This document shows, in pieces, positions 54,320 to 63,176 of a stretch of 64,000 nt of DNA. A model generated the notes under the pieces. The model was not told the origin of the DNA and ran no database searches. It saw only the letters and a program-made list of their open reading frames with translations. The stretch covers positions 5,146,001-5,210,000 of the forward strand of contig CAKKNE010000005.1 in the NCBI GenBank assembly GCA_918797485.1, given 5' to 3'. The position numbers were made by a program, and so were the translations under genes. How positions within the stretch are numbered: position 1 is the first letter of the stretch; the number at the start of each line of letters is the position of its first letter. Origin of the DNA: Pelagomonas calceolata. Taxonomy: Eukaryota > Sar > Pelagophyceae > Pelagomonadales > Pelagomonadaceae.

Positions 54320-57300
54320 CTAGGAGCGGCGGCGCGAACGCTCGCGCTCGCGCGACCGCGACCGCTCGCGGCGCGGCCCGCCATCCCGCCGGTCGGGCAG
54401 TTGCCGCCGGCCCGTGTGGTTGCCGCCGCCGTCGGGCGGGCCGGGGTAGCCGTTGCCGCCGCGTGCGCGCATCTCCTCCTCCTCGCGGTTCCGCCGCTCG
54501 TTCGTGCGGTGCTCGGGCAGCACCGACGGGTGGTAGCCCGGCCGCCGCGGCCCCTGACAATCTCGAACGTGGTGCTGGCCGCCGCAGTTGAAGCACTGGC
54601 CGACGAAGCCGCCGCCGAAGCCCGCGCGGCCGCGCGGCGGCGGCGGGCCGCGCGGGAACGCGCCGCGCGGCGGTCCCCCCTGCCAGCCGCCGTTCTGCGG
54701 CGGATAGGCGCCGCGCGCGCCCGGGGGCGGTCCCTGGTGCCCAAAGGGCGGACCGCGGCCCGGGTGTGGCCCGCGCGGCCCCGCGCCGTAGCCGTACCCC
54801 CGCGGCGGGGGTGCACCGTAGCCCCCCGACGGCTGCCGATCGCCGTAGCCCCCGGAACGCTGCGGCGGCGGCGCCCCCCGGCCGCCGCCCTCGGGTCTCA
54901 CGAAGTGCGCGATCGGGCCCGTGTCGTTGCGCGTCGGCTCGTAGGTCACGCGCACGCCCACGGCCAGCTCGTTGCCCGCGGCACCCCGCGTCATGTAGTA
55001 AATGTCCGGCCCGCCGCCGTCGGGCGCGATGTAGCCGCGCGTATACCGCTTCTCGCCGTAGGCCAGGCCCCCGTCGCGCGTGCGATCGCTGTGCTCGCGC
55101 CGCTCGAGCGTCTTGATGACGCCGGCGACGCGCCGCGGGTCCGCGCCGGGGACGGGGTCGCTCGGCAGGCGCTGCATGCGGCCCGCGTCGCTCGTGAGGC
55201 GCTCGAGCAGCGGCCGCTGTTGACCGTTCGACGGCTTGGGCGGCTGCGCCGGCCGCGGCCCCGGAAGACTCTTTTTCGGGGGCGGCTTTGCCAGTAACGC
55301 GCTGTCGCCGCGCGGCGGGCCCCAGGCCGGGGCCTTCTCCGGCGGCGCGGGCCCCGGGTCGGTCGGCGGCGGCGGCGGCGCGTGGACGTAGACGTCGTAG
55401 GGCGGTCGCCGCTTATGCGCGTCCCGCAGCGCCTTGGCGAGGCGCGCCGTCGCTTTTTGCACATCCGATCTAGCTCGAGTCCCGAGCTTTAGCGCGTCGA
55501 CGATGGACCGCGGCCAGGCGCAGTACAGCGCGGGCCGGAACGATTTCGGGTTCTCGTCATCATCAGGCTCGGCGCAGCAGTGCACGAGACAAGCACCGAG
55601 TCGAAAGGCCGCCGGCGCCTTATGATAATCATCTAATCTTTCACTTTTTGTGCCAAAGTGTTTCGGCCCGAAGGGGAAGGCTAGCCTCAAATCCGCGACC
55701 GGCGTCCTTCCATTATCCGGACACGCTCGATACAGCTCCGCATCGTCACTGATAAACACGTGGCAGACGCAGTCGTCCAACGCGTGGTCCCGCTGCTGCT
55801 TGAGGCGCACCTCCTCCTTGGCTATTTCTGCTTCCGGCGCGGACCGCGCGCGCGCCGCCGCGACGGCGGCCTTGGCCTCCGCTATTCTTCCAGCCTGATC
55901 TAAACATTTTTTCACGTATCTTTTCAGATCTAAAGCACCTAAGCGATGGTGCGTCGCCTCGGCGGCGCGTCTCGCTGCTCCACAGGACGCAGCTCTCTTC
56001 TCCCAGGGGTTCGCGTCGTCCGCACTTTCGCGTTTCTTCGTCTCGGCTTCCGAGAAGTGGCGCAGAAATTCCCGGTCCGTCTTCTCGACCTCGGCCTTGC
56101 ATCCTAAAATGCGCGCTTTCGACGCCTTGGGGTCCTCCTTCAAAGCCTTGCCGACCTTCGCGGCGGCCGCGTCGAGGAACCCCTCGATGAGCTTGAGGCC
56201 GGGGTCCTTCAGCATGCGGTTCACAATTAACGACGTCGCGACACACAACGCGATGGGGTCCTGCGACGCACTTACACCAGAAAAGAGGAAACTGTGGGCG
56301 GCTTCCATGAACAATCGAGTGCGCTCCATCAACGACTGCGACATCACTAAACGTTCATCGCCTAACCGCGGCGGCGCCGCGGCGTTGCCGTGGCCCGCGA
56401 AGCTCCGGAACTGGTCGTCGGGCAGCACCTTCTCGAAAAAAGTACTGAGCACGTCGGCCGCGTGCTCGAGCCGCACGTCGTACGACACTAACCTCAAAAC
56501 GCGCTGCTCCGCACTTAGGACAGCGTCGCGCCAGGGCGCCGCTTGGGGCCACCTCCTGACAGACATGGAGTTCTGGGGCCGCGACCGCGCGAACTCCAGG
56601 ACGTGCGTCAGGCGCGCCGGCGTGTCGCAGGCCTTGCCTCCTAAATGGACGCAGGCCAAAGCTAATGCAGCGAGCTCGTCCGAGGGTAAAGCTTGTGCGA
56701 CACTTTCAGCGACCATGCCCGGCCTATTCACAAAGCGCGTCCAGCACGGCGGCTTCGACGACTCCGGTTCGCTCGAGGCGTGCTGCAGTAAGTGGTGGAG
56801 GAAGAAGAGCGCGGCGCCCTGCGACTTCAGGGGCCACTGCAGCGACGAGCAGACGTCCCTTACTAATCTACAAGCATCAAACAAGGCCGCGCGGCCCGCG
56901 GGGACGGCGTCCTTCGACGGCGGCGCCTCGTCGGACCGCGGCGGCGACCGCGGCGCGCCTTGAGAGCCCAGGCCCCGGCCCCAGCCCGCGTCCGGCAACG
57001 GAGGTAGAGGTAAGGGCGGCGCCGCGCCCTTGGCTTGATCTCCCATGAGGTCGGGCGGCAGCGCGATGACCGGGGCCGCCGGCTCGGCCAGCCTCAAACG
57101 CTTCGCGGGGCGCTCCTCTTCCCTTTTAACCGGGTCCAGGAGCGGCTCCTTGTCCCGCGGCTTTATGAGGGTTTGTAAGGCTCGGCCCGTGGCCTTCAGT
57201 CTATCAGATCTTTTAAAGCACGCGAACTTCCGCCGCCACGCCTGTAAAATCTTCAGGCTGTTCTCGGCCGTCTTCACGAGGTGCTCGGCGATGGGCGCGC

Positions 57301-57670
57301 GGCTGCCGCGCGCTTTGATTAACGTGCGAGGGACGTGTTCCGTGCACTTTTCGGCCAACGTTTCGATCTGCGAGCAGAGCTTACCCGAGGCCTTGCCGAT
57401 CGCATCAATCTGCATGAGGCACTCGTGCATGGCGTACAAGCACTGCTCCTTCACTTGCTCCGACGACGGCTGGCCCTCCTCGCTCTTTATTCGTCTGGTG
57501 AGCGCGTGGAGCAAGTCCATGCCGACGCGCTGGCCGCTCAGCTCCGCCGCGCGCGCCGTCGCGACGCGCACGACCTCGTGGATGGCGCGCTTCGAGAGGC
57601 CGAGCTGCTTGACGGCGTCGTCCAAACTCTCGGTCTTTGGCTTCTTCTTCTTGTCGTCGGCGGCGGCCAT
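54320..57670 (-). CDS. Large cyclin-box protein with cold-shock-like, zinc-knuckle and RS regions
   Basis: A 1116-residue protein. The N-terminal 170 residues are helical (LSKRAIHEVVRVATARAAEL). A cyclin-T/K/L-like cyclin box spans ~265-420 (FLHHLLQHASSEPESSK, LALACVHLGGKACDTP, SAEQRVLRLVSYDVRLEHA). Lys/Arg-rich coils lead to a cold-shock-like segment at ~870-925 (TRGYIAPDGGGPDIYYMTR, GPIAHFVRPEGGG), an RGG/Pro/Tyr-rich stretch, a CCHC zinc knuckle CFNCGGQHHVRDC near residue 1036 and an RS tail. Cyclins of this type partner CDK9/12/13 or CDK11 in transcription and splicing; the RNA-binding add-ons fit that, but orthology is uncertain. Confidence 0.7.
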   Translation of the reverse strand: MAAADDKKKKPKTESLDDAVKQLGLSKRAIHEVVRVATARAAELSGQRVGMDLLHALTRRIKSEEGQPSSEQVKEQCLYAMHECLMQIDAIGKASGKLCSQIETLAEKCTEHVPRTLIKARGSRAPIAEHLVKTAENSLKILQAWRRKFACFKRSDRLKATGRALQTLIKPRDKEPLLDPVKREEERPAKRLRLAEPAAPVIALPPDLMGDQAKGAAPPLPLPPLPDAGWGRGLGSQGAPRSPPRSDEAPPSKDAVPAGRAALFDACRLVRDVCSSLQWPLKSQGAALFFLHHLLQHASSEPESSKPPCWTRFVNRPGMVAESVAQALPSDELAALALACVHLGGKACDTPARLTHVLEFARSRPQNSMSVRRWPQAAPWRDAVLSAEQRVLRLVSYDVRLEHAADVLSTFFEKVLPDDQFRSFAGHGNAAAPPRLGDERLVMSQSLMERTRLFMEAAHSFLFSGVSASQDPIALCVATSLIVNRMLKDPGLKLIEGFLDAAAAKVGKALKEDPKASKARILGCKAEVEKTDREFLRHFSEAETKKRESADDANPWEKRAASCGAARRAAEATHHRLGALDLKRYVKKCLDQAGRIAEAKAAVAAARARSAPEAEIAKEEVRLKQQRDHALDDCVCHVFISDDAELYRACPDNGRTPVADLRLAFPFGPKHFGTKSERLDDYHKAPAAFRLGACLVHCCAEPDDDENPKSFRPALYCAWPRSIVDALKLGTRARSDVQKATARLAKALRDAHKRRPPYDVYVHAPPPPPTDPGPAPPEKAPAWGPPRGDSALLAKPPPKKSLPGPRPAQPPKPSNGQQRPLLERLTSDAGRMQRLPSDPVPGADPRRVAGVIKTLERREHSDRTRDGGLAYGEKRYTRGYIAPDGGGPDIYYMTRGAAGNELAVGVRVTYEPTRNDTGPIAHFVRPEGGGRGAPPPQRSGGYGDRQPSGGYGAPPPRGYGYGAGPRGPHPGRGPPFGHQGPPPGARGAYPPQNGGWQGGPPRGAFPRGPPPPRGRAGFGGGFVGQCFNCGGQHHVRDCQGPRRPGYHPSVLPEHRTNERRNREEEEMRARGGNGYPGPPDGGGNHTGRRQLPDRRDGGPRRERSRSRERERSRRRS

Positions 57671-58140
57671 CGTCTCGTTTTTCGACGAATGCGCTTCGCG
57701 GCGCTAATTTCTGACCGATGCGCGCGGGCGGCGGCGCGTTAATTTCTGACCGATGCGCGCGGGCGGCGGCGCGCCGCGGCCTTCTGGGGGCAGCGGTCGC
57801 GCGCGCGCGGCGTTTGAGCGGGCGTCGCCGGCTTGTGACCAGGGGCGCAAATGCCGCACCGTGTCGCAGCCCTGCTGGTTTTGCGTCGCAGCAGCAGCGT
57901 TCAGAGTCCAGATGAAATATATGGCGCGCCTCTAGCGGGACGCTACGCGCGTGGCGATGCGCAAAAACCAAGCAGCCGGTGAAATCCTAGTATGCATCGC
58001 GCTAACAAACCTGCTCGGAGGCAGCAAAAAGACGGCAAAGCGGTCGCTATAAGGCAACATCCACGCTCGATCGACGCCTGACACGTCCGCAGCGGGCAGC
58101 CCTTTCACGTCCGGCAGCACGCCATGTCCATGCAGTGGAA
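57671..58140. promoter_or_regulatory. Divergent intergenic region with a 35-bp direct repeat
   Basis: A 470-bp region. TAATTTCTGACCGATGCGCG plus a GGCGGCGG run is present twice in tandem (57705-57739 and 57740-57774), adjoining the 5' end of the cyclin-box gene. No dyad copy is seen. Confidence 0.5.
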
Positions 58141-58945
58141 ATGAGTGCCGCACTCGGAGCCGCCGTCGACGAGCCCGCGACGCCGCCGCCGCCGGGTATG
58201 CCAGCGGGAGAGGAAGAGACCCAAGCAGCGCCACGGCCGAAACCGTACGCGGATGCCAAGGGCGTGTTCGCGAAGCTGATCAAACTGCTGCCCCTCGCCA
58301 CCGACGACGAGGTGGCGACCTTCGAGCGACGCGCCCGTCGGTTCACGCGTAGGCTCGGGCCGCTGTCGCTCGGGCGGCTCGTCGACGACCGGCAGCGGCC
58401 GATCCTGTGGTACGCGTGCGATCACTGTGTGGAAATCAAAATTTTAAGACGTGCGTCGTCCTCCACGCCATCGACGCGACGCCTGCTCGATGGCGTGGCG
58501 ATGCCGGTTCCTCGCCGCTCGACCGAGCCAGGTCGGGTGCACCCGACACACTGGTTGATTTCCACACAGGTGCGACAGCGGCGACCACGCCGCGCTGGAG
58601 ATACTGCTCGACCAGGGCTGCGCGCTGTCGGCGTTCGTGCCGACTGAAGAGGGACCGTCGCCCTACGAGCACGCGCATCGGTTGGGCCACGCGCTGTGTG
58701 GAAATCAACCAGTGCGTCGGGTGCGATTCAGCACGAACGCGCCGTAAAATTTTGATTTCCACACAGGCCACGCGCGAATCGCGGAAACGCTCAAGGGCTG
58801 GGCGCATCGAGAACTGGCGGACGTCATGGACGACGGGCCCGCGGCGCAACGCGCGCGGCACGAGGAGGCGAGAGCTCTTCTGCGCCGGCCGAAGCGCCGC
58901 GACGACTCGCTCGCGGCGGTGTGCGGGGGCGGGTGGGCATGTTAA
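58141..58945 (+). CDS. Ankyrin-type protein interrupted by two introner-like introns
   Basis: The inferred coding sequence is join(58141..58415, 58570..58697, 58767..58945), 193 residues. The start is MSAALGAAVDEPATPPPPG. A helical segment (ANAKGVF-like, AKLIKLLPLATDDEV) precedes an ankyrin-like pair: ILWYACDSGDHAALEILLDQ across the first splice, then GPSPYEHAHRLGHA and RIAETLKGWAHRELADVM across the second. Without splicing, the frame breaks immediately at both sites. The second splice leaves an L-C-H-A insertion made from element and target-duplication bases. An alternative donor two bases upstream shifts the frame. The reading GTG at 58135 is not a start. Confidence 0.7.
58416..58569 (+). 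mobile_element. Introner-like intron 1 (element in one orientation)
   Basis: The element is bounded by CTGTGTGGAAATCAA (58425-58439) and its exact reverse complement (58555-58569). The host sequence GTGCGA-(T)-CA flanks both sides (58416-58424 and 58570-58577), a target duplication with one extra base. Splicing uses the GT of the left target copy and the AG at the end of the right repeat, restoring the ankyrin sequence exactly. Inside is a perfect 12-bp inverted repeat (58463-58474 and 58487-58498) that holds the 16-mer core found in other introns. Confidence 0.75.
58694..58766 (+). mobile_element. Introner-like intron 2 (same element, opposite orientation)
   Basis: A 73-bp element with the same 15-bp terminal inverted repeats (58694-58708 and 58752-58766) and a perfect 8-bp target duplication GCCACGCG (58686-58693 and 58767-58774). 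Internal sequence next to the left repeat (CCAGTGCGTCGGGTGC) matches the reverse complement of the right end of intron 1, so the two copies are inverted relative to each other. The spliced intron is best read as 58698-58766, with a GTGGAA donor inside the repeat. Confidence 0.8.
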
Positions 58946-59292
58946 GTTTGTGTTTTGTTATTTTCTGGTGTCTACGGATGGCGCGGGCGCCTCTGCCTCG
59001 GGCGGCGCGGTGCCGACACGGCTCCTCGCGCGCGCGGTCACGTCGGCGCCGAGGGAGGCGAGGTAGGCGAGTCTAAGGCGACGGTGAGGGCCAGGACGAC
59101 TGCGACGAGCACCTCGTGTGCGAGTCGCTCCTGGAGTAGGTGGAATCAACAACAGCGACAACTAGTATTCAAAACACGAAATATATTTACAGATATGGAA
59201 AGTAGAGGAGTGTATGTGCATATCAGTGTGTACAGAACTTGTCAGAAGTGGGCTGCCGCGGCAGAGCTGCTGAGTTATATCGTGGAAGGCGT
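58946..59292. other. Convergent intergenic region
   Basis: A 347-bp stretch between the ankyrin gene and the PDZ gene, unusually long for a convergent pair here. If the PDZ protein's alternative reading frame is real, its coding sequence extends left into this interval to about 59240. A/T-rich near 59160-59220. Confidence 0.4.
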
Positions 59293-60054
59293 CTACGGTA
59301 CGAGGTAACGATCTGACCGACCTTCGTGTATTCGACGATCGTGCCGTCGGGCAGGGCCGCCCTGCCCGGCCCCGGCTTTTGCGTTTTTTGCGAGGTTGAC
59401 GTAGACCATGCGCTTGTCCCCGGGTAACATTAAGATGCACAGTCCCGGCAAGCCGAAGAAGAGGCACGCGAGGCACGCCCATTTCTTCGTCTCCGGGCCC
59501 ACGTAGACCTGTTCGACCCACGTGCCGCCCGCCGTCATGCCCGCGGGCGTGCCTCCATAGGTCCGGAAGACGAGCTTGCGCTCGCCGGTTCCATCGTCCG
59601 CCGCCTTGATGACGTCGAAGATGGTCGCCGGCGTCACCGGCTTGCCATCCACGGACAGAAGCGTGTCGCCCGCCTTCGTCGCGCCCAGGAGCGGCGACGT
59701 CGTTTTTACCACATGCACGGTGCACGTGCCATCTACGAACGAGACCCCGAGCGGCCCGGGCGGGACGCCGACCCTGTACATACCGTGCTTCTCGACCGTC
59801 AGACTGCGGCCTTCCCGGTCGGCGAACTTAATGAGCGTGTCCATCACCGCCTGGCCATCCAGGTTCGTCGTGTCGACGTCGCCCAAGCCCGGACGGGTGA
59901 GCGCGACGATTATGTCCCCGGGCGCGACTTGCCCCGCGACCGGCGAGTCGGTCCTGACCGAGCCGACCGCGGGCGGGCTCCCGACGGCAGTCAGGCCCAG
60001 CTTGCCCGCGGGCAGCTCGTGCTTGACGACCACTTTGGTCTTCTTCACTGCCAT
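59293..60054 (-). CDS. Two-PDZ-like-domain membrane protein (C-terminal frame in doubt)
   Basis: A 253-residue protein as read. Two PDZ-like units: residues 10-90 (GSPPAVGSVRTDSPVAGQVA, PGDIIVALTRPGLGDV) and 90-165 (GPLGVSFVDGTCTVHVV, SPLLGATKAGDTLLSVDGK). A hydrophobic anchor follows (WACLACLFFGLPGLCILML). After YVNLAKNAK the given frame becomes shadow-like, whereas the +1 frame reads KPGPGRAALPDGTIVEYTKV and continues sensibly. The switch is at runs of A (AAAAAAC and CAAAAG), so a one-base indel near 59379-59385 is probable. PDZ units suggest binding of partner C-termini at an inner membrane. Confidence 0.65.
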   Translation of the reverse strand: MAVKKTKVVVKHELPAGKLGLTAVGSPPAVGSVRTDSPVAGQVAPGDIIVALTRPGLGDVDTTNLDGQAVMDTLIKFADREGRSLTVEKHGMYRVGVPPGPLGVSFVDGTCTVHVVKTTSPLLGATKAGDTLLSVDGKPVTPATIFDVIKAADDGTGERKLVFRTYGGTPAGMTAGGTWVEQVYVGPETKKWACLACLFFGLPGLCILMLPGDKRMVYVNLAKNAKAGAGQGGPARRHDRRIHEGRSDRYLVP

Positions 60055-60497
60055 GGTATGAGCGAGAGTGTACTTAAGGGTCACCAACGCTAGACTAACC
60101 CTTGGTATGATTGCCAGGGATGGGCAGCCCGCGCATGGTTCTGCGGGCTGTTGTCCAGTCTGCCGAATTGGTTGGGGCAGACTCATCGGCAGAGCAGATC
60201 GGCTCGGCCGCCGAGCCGTCTTCTGGCGCGCCCAGGCCTCGCTGCGCGTCGCCAAGGCTCGCTGCAGTGATGCATGTTGACTGCGATTTGGTTTAAAACC
60301 CGTACAGCCGCACAGACGCGCGCCTGCGGACCGAGCGTTTGTCCGCATTCGTGCCCGGTTGCTATATCCGTGGCGCGCTCGTGGTACCTCCAAGTTTCCT
60401 GCTGCATAGCTGCCCAAAATTCCCATCCGTAAGGGTCGTGAGGGCGTAAAAAACACCTGAGAGCACTCCACGCAAGCGCAGCAATACACGCTACACC
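60055..60497. promoter_or_regulatory. Divergent intergenic region
   Basis: A 443-bp stretch between the PDZ and glycosylase genes, promoter for both. Nothing else recognised. Confidence 0.35.
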
Positions 60498-61487
60498 ATG
60501 CCAGAGCTCCCGGAAGCCGAGGCCCAGCGCAGACTGCTCGACCGCTGCGTCGTCGGGCAGACCATCGAACGCGTCGAGACGAAAGAGCAAGGCGGCGGCG
60601 CGCGCGACGGCCAGCTAGACGACAAAGTACTGGACGGCGACATCGATGCATTGGCCGGCTCCCGCGTCGTCGCCGCGAACCGCAAAGGCAAACAGCTGTG
60701 GCTCGAACTAGACAAGGGCAAAACCAAGCACTGCCTGCTCATCCACCTGGGTATGACGGGCAGCTGCGTCATCAAGGGCGAGGCTCCGCCGTCGTACAAG
60801 GCCTTCTCGATCGACGACGCCTTCCCGCCCAAGTACACGAAGCTCGAGCTCGTAATGGGTGACGGCACGCGCCTGGCCTACTGCGACCCGCGGCGCTTCG
60901 GCCGCGTCAAACTGCGCGGCGCCGAGCCGGAGGAGCTGGCGGCCCTCGCCCCGGACGCCCTCGAGGCTCCTGCCGTCGCCGCGATGCGGAGCGCGTTGAG
61001 CTCGAAGTCGGCTCCTATCAAGGCCGTGCTGCTCGACCAGTCGGCCGTCGTTTGTGGCATAGGCAACTGGGTCGCCGACGAAGTTCTCTACATGTCTAGG
61101 ATTCACCCTGCGACGGCCGCCTCGGCGCTCTCGGCGGACCAAGTAAAGGCGCTGCGCGCGGCCATCGTAAATGTGTGCAAGACGGCCTGCGACGCGAACG
61201 CCGACTCGGAGCAATTCCCGGCGACGTGGCTCTTCCACCACCGCTGGGCGAAGATGACCACGGGTTCGATCGCGTCGCCGATCGGGCGCATCCACTTCGA
61301 CACGATCGGCGGTCGGACGACCGCCTTCCTGCCCGACGTCCAGAAGAAGACGGGCGGGCAGCCCGCGGCGAAGCCTTCGACGAAGCCCGCCGCCGCAAAG
61401 CCCGCTTCAAAGAAGAAGCGCTTGGCGGCGAAGAAACCCTCGGCCGCGAAGAAGCGCCGGGCCTCTCCCAGAAACCTGTCTAAGTAA
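60498..61487 (+). CDS. FPG1: Formamidopyrimidine-DNA glycosylase (FPG/MutM type)
   Basis: A 329-residue protein starting MPELPEAEAQRRLLDRCVVG, with the catalytic P-E-L-P-E N-terminus (proline nucleophile, Glu3). Other family stretches are NRKGKQLWLEL (catalytic Lys), LLIHLGMTGSCVI, DPRRFGRVKL, LLDQSAVVCGIGNWVADEVL and SRIHP. The C-terminus (HHRWAKMTTGSIASPIGRIH) matches the plant/fungal zincless-finger type rather than bacterial MutM. The final 50 residues form a Lys/Ala-rich tail usable for nuclear import. It excises oxidised purines in base-excision repair. Confidence 0.9.
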   Translation: MPELPEAEAQRRLLDRCVVGQTIERVETKEQGGGARDGQLDDKVLDGDIDALAGSRVVAANRKGKQLWLELDKGKTKHCLLIHLGMTGSCVIKGEAPPSYKAFSIDDAFPPKYTKLELVMGDGTRLAYCDPRRFGRVKLRGAEPEELAALAPDALEAPAVAAMRSALSSKSAPIKAVLLDQSAVVCGIGNWVADEVLYMSRIHPATAASALSADQVKALRAAIVNVCKTACDANADSEQFPATWLFHHRWAKMTTGSIASPIGRIHFDTIGGRTTAFLPDVQKKTGGQPAAKPSTKPAAAKPASKKKRLAAKKPSAAKKRRASPRNLSK

Positions 61488-61547
61488 ACTTGTCTCTTAG
61501 GCTCGAGACGTCCTCTTGTAGGACGCTCGACGAACGCCGCGTGCACC

Positions 61548-62055
61548 TCACAGGATGCCACAAGTCCCTACGTGAATGATACAGCACACGCAACAGAGGA
61601 GGCACACGGCGCCCAAAACTACGATGACGATGAGAAGCCTGCGCGGGTGGGGCGTCGCCGCGTCGCCGCGCCGCCGACGCGACGATAGTTCTACGGGACG
61701 CCGCGCCGCACCATTTCTCGATGCTACCGACCTTGCCATGCAAACCGCTGTTGAGTTGCATCATCTTGTCCCCGGGCGGCTCGACTGCATGTTGAGACAG
61801 AGAAAAAATTTGTTCCGGGCGGTATTTTGTGGAGGTTCCCTTGGCCTTCGTCACGTCCTGGGACGTGCTGGCGGGCAGGGCCTGAGCATACGCATCTCCG
61901 TGTACGGCAGTGACGTCCGAAAGGCTCGTGGTCGTGTCGGATCTGTTGGCCACGGCGAACGCGAGCCCGCCCGCCAGCGCCAGAACCACGGCGGCGAGGA
62001 CGGCGCCACCGCGGCGGCGACTAGAGGCGGTCAGTAGCGGTGCGTCTTCTGACAT
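61548..62055 (-). CDS. Small two-TM membrane protein (two exons)
   Basis: The inferred coding sequence is complement(join(61548..61638, 61712..62055)), 144 residues. Exon 1 has one TM (GGAVLAAVVLALAGGLAFAV) after MSEDAPLLTASSRRR, then a polar stretch. The unspliced frame turns into Arg-rich shadow after VGSIEKW. Splicing out 73 nt instead gives EKWLLIVIVVLGAVCLLCCV and ends HVGTCGIL, a typical TM. Function unknown. Confidence 0.65.
61639..61711 (-). other. Intron (73 nt) with a variant of the shared core
   Basis: On the minus strand the donor is TG|GTGCGG and the acceptor CGCGCAG|GCT. The intron contains CGCCGCCGACGCGACG (plus strand 61669-61684), two mismatches from the 16-mer core. Splicing creates the second TM helix. 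Confidence 0.6.
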
Positions 62056-62384
62056 GTCGAATTCACGTGCCTGCGACGGCGGCGCAAATCAATGGCTGGT
62101 GCTTAGAACACTCTTGGCGAGTTCACGCGTACGACTTGGTCCCTCAGACTTATGCGCGGCGGCACGCGGATGAAGATGGACGCCGAAAATTGCGTCAGTG
62201 GTATTTAACGTCGTTACGGCGATGAAACTCAAGCTCAAATGCTCTGTGCCAAAACCCCCCCCGCTAGCCCCCACGGCGTGCCGCCAGGATTCAACGCGCG
62301 GAGGACGGAGGCGTGGTACAAAAACCGTGCAACACACATGGTCGGCCGTGGGCGGCCGTGCGTAAAGATACCACTATCACGTCA
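62056..62384. other. Intergenic region
   Basis: A 329-bp stretch between two minus-strand genes. Expected promoter/5' UTR of the two-TM gene and 3' UTR of the RGG-protein gene. Nothing else recognised. Confidence 0.35.
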
Positions 62385-63176
62385 CTACTTACGCTTCTTC
62401 GCCTTCGACTTCTTCTTCACCGTCTCGGCCGCCGGCACCGTCTGCTCGGGCAGCGAGAAGAGCCTCACGAGAGCATCGTCGTCCTGGATCTTGTGCATCG
62501 TGTGCGATATTTTGCTCATGATCCGCGACTTCTGGTCCTCCGTGATGTCGGGCTGTTTGGCCAGCACGCTCCACGCGAAGTCCACGGAAGACGCGCACCG
62601 CTCGTCGGTCACGGCGTCGACGTGCTGCGTGGTATTCGTATAAGCAATCAATTCGTCGATCGACCGGGGCGGCGGCTTCTGCTCGTAGTCGCGCCCGACC
62701 GACGGCGGCACGTAGACGTACGTCGTCGGCCCCGGCGTGCTCATGTCCCGCCTCACGAAGTCGCGCACGGCCTGCTGCATCGGCACCTCGGCCCCCTTGG
62801 GCATGCGGCGCAGGGCCGTGCCGTCGTGGTCGTCGATCATCGTGACCGAGTGCTCCAGCACGTCGCGCACGCGCGGCATCGATGTCGATGGTGGCGCGTC
62901 GCCGCCCCGGCCGCGGCCGCGGCCACGCCCGCGGCCCTCGCCGCGGCCGCGCCCCCGGCCGGCGGCTTGGCGCGCGTCGCCGCCGCGCCCGCGCCCGCGG
63001 CCTGATGCGCGCGCGGCCTGCTTTTGCTTGGCGCTGGGCGCCTGCTTTTTTGGTGTCTGTTTGGCTGGTGTCGCCGGCGCGTCGGTGGCGTCCGCCGCAA
63101 ACGCTCGGCTGTGCCGTGGCGCTGCTTGTGGTGCTTGTGGTGCGCGCCGCAGGGCGCGCGCGGCGGTGCGCAGCAT
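62385..63176 (-). CDS. RGG-rich protein with an organelle-type leader
   Basis: A 263-residue protein. The N-terminus (MLRTAARALRRAPQAPQAAP) is an amphipathic basic leader typical of mitochondria. A long Arg-Gly stretch (residues ~58-92) suggests RNA binding. The folded part begins near SMPRVRDVLEHSVTMIDDHD and continues with PTTYVYVPPSVGRDYEQKPP, ending in a Lys tail. I do not recognise the folded domain; a mitochondrial RNA or ribosome-associated protein is a guess. Confidence 0.65.
   Translation of the reverse strand: MLRTAARALRRAPQAPQAAPRHSRAFAADATDAPATPAKQTPKKQAPSAKQKQAARASGRGRGRGGDARQAAGRGRGRGEGRGRGRGRGRGGDAPPSTSMPRVRDVLEHSVTMIDDHDGTALRRMPKGAEVPMQQAVRDFVRRDMSTPGPTTYVYVPPSVGRDYEQKPPPRSIDELIAYTNTTQHVDAVTDERCASSVDFAWSVLAKQPDITEDQKSRIMSKISHTMHKIQDDDALVRLFSLPEQTVPAAETVKKKSKAKKRK

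Noticed and set aside
59379-59385. Programmed -1 frameshift at an A AAA AAC-type heptamer in the PDZ gene
   Set aside because: The sensible downstream sequence is in the +1 frame, not the -1 frame, so the classic slippery-site mechanism does not explain it.
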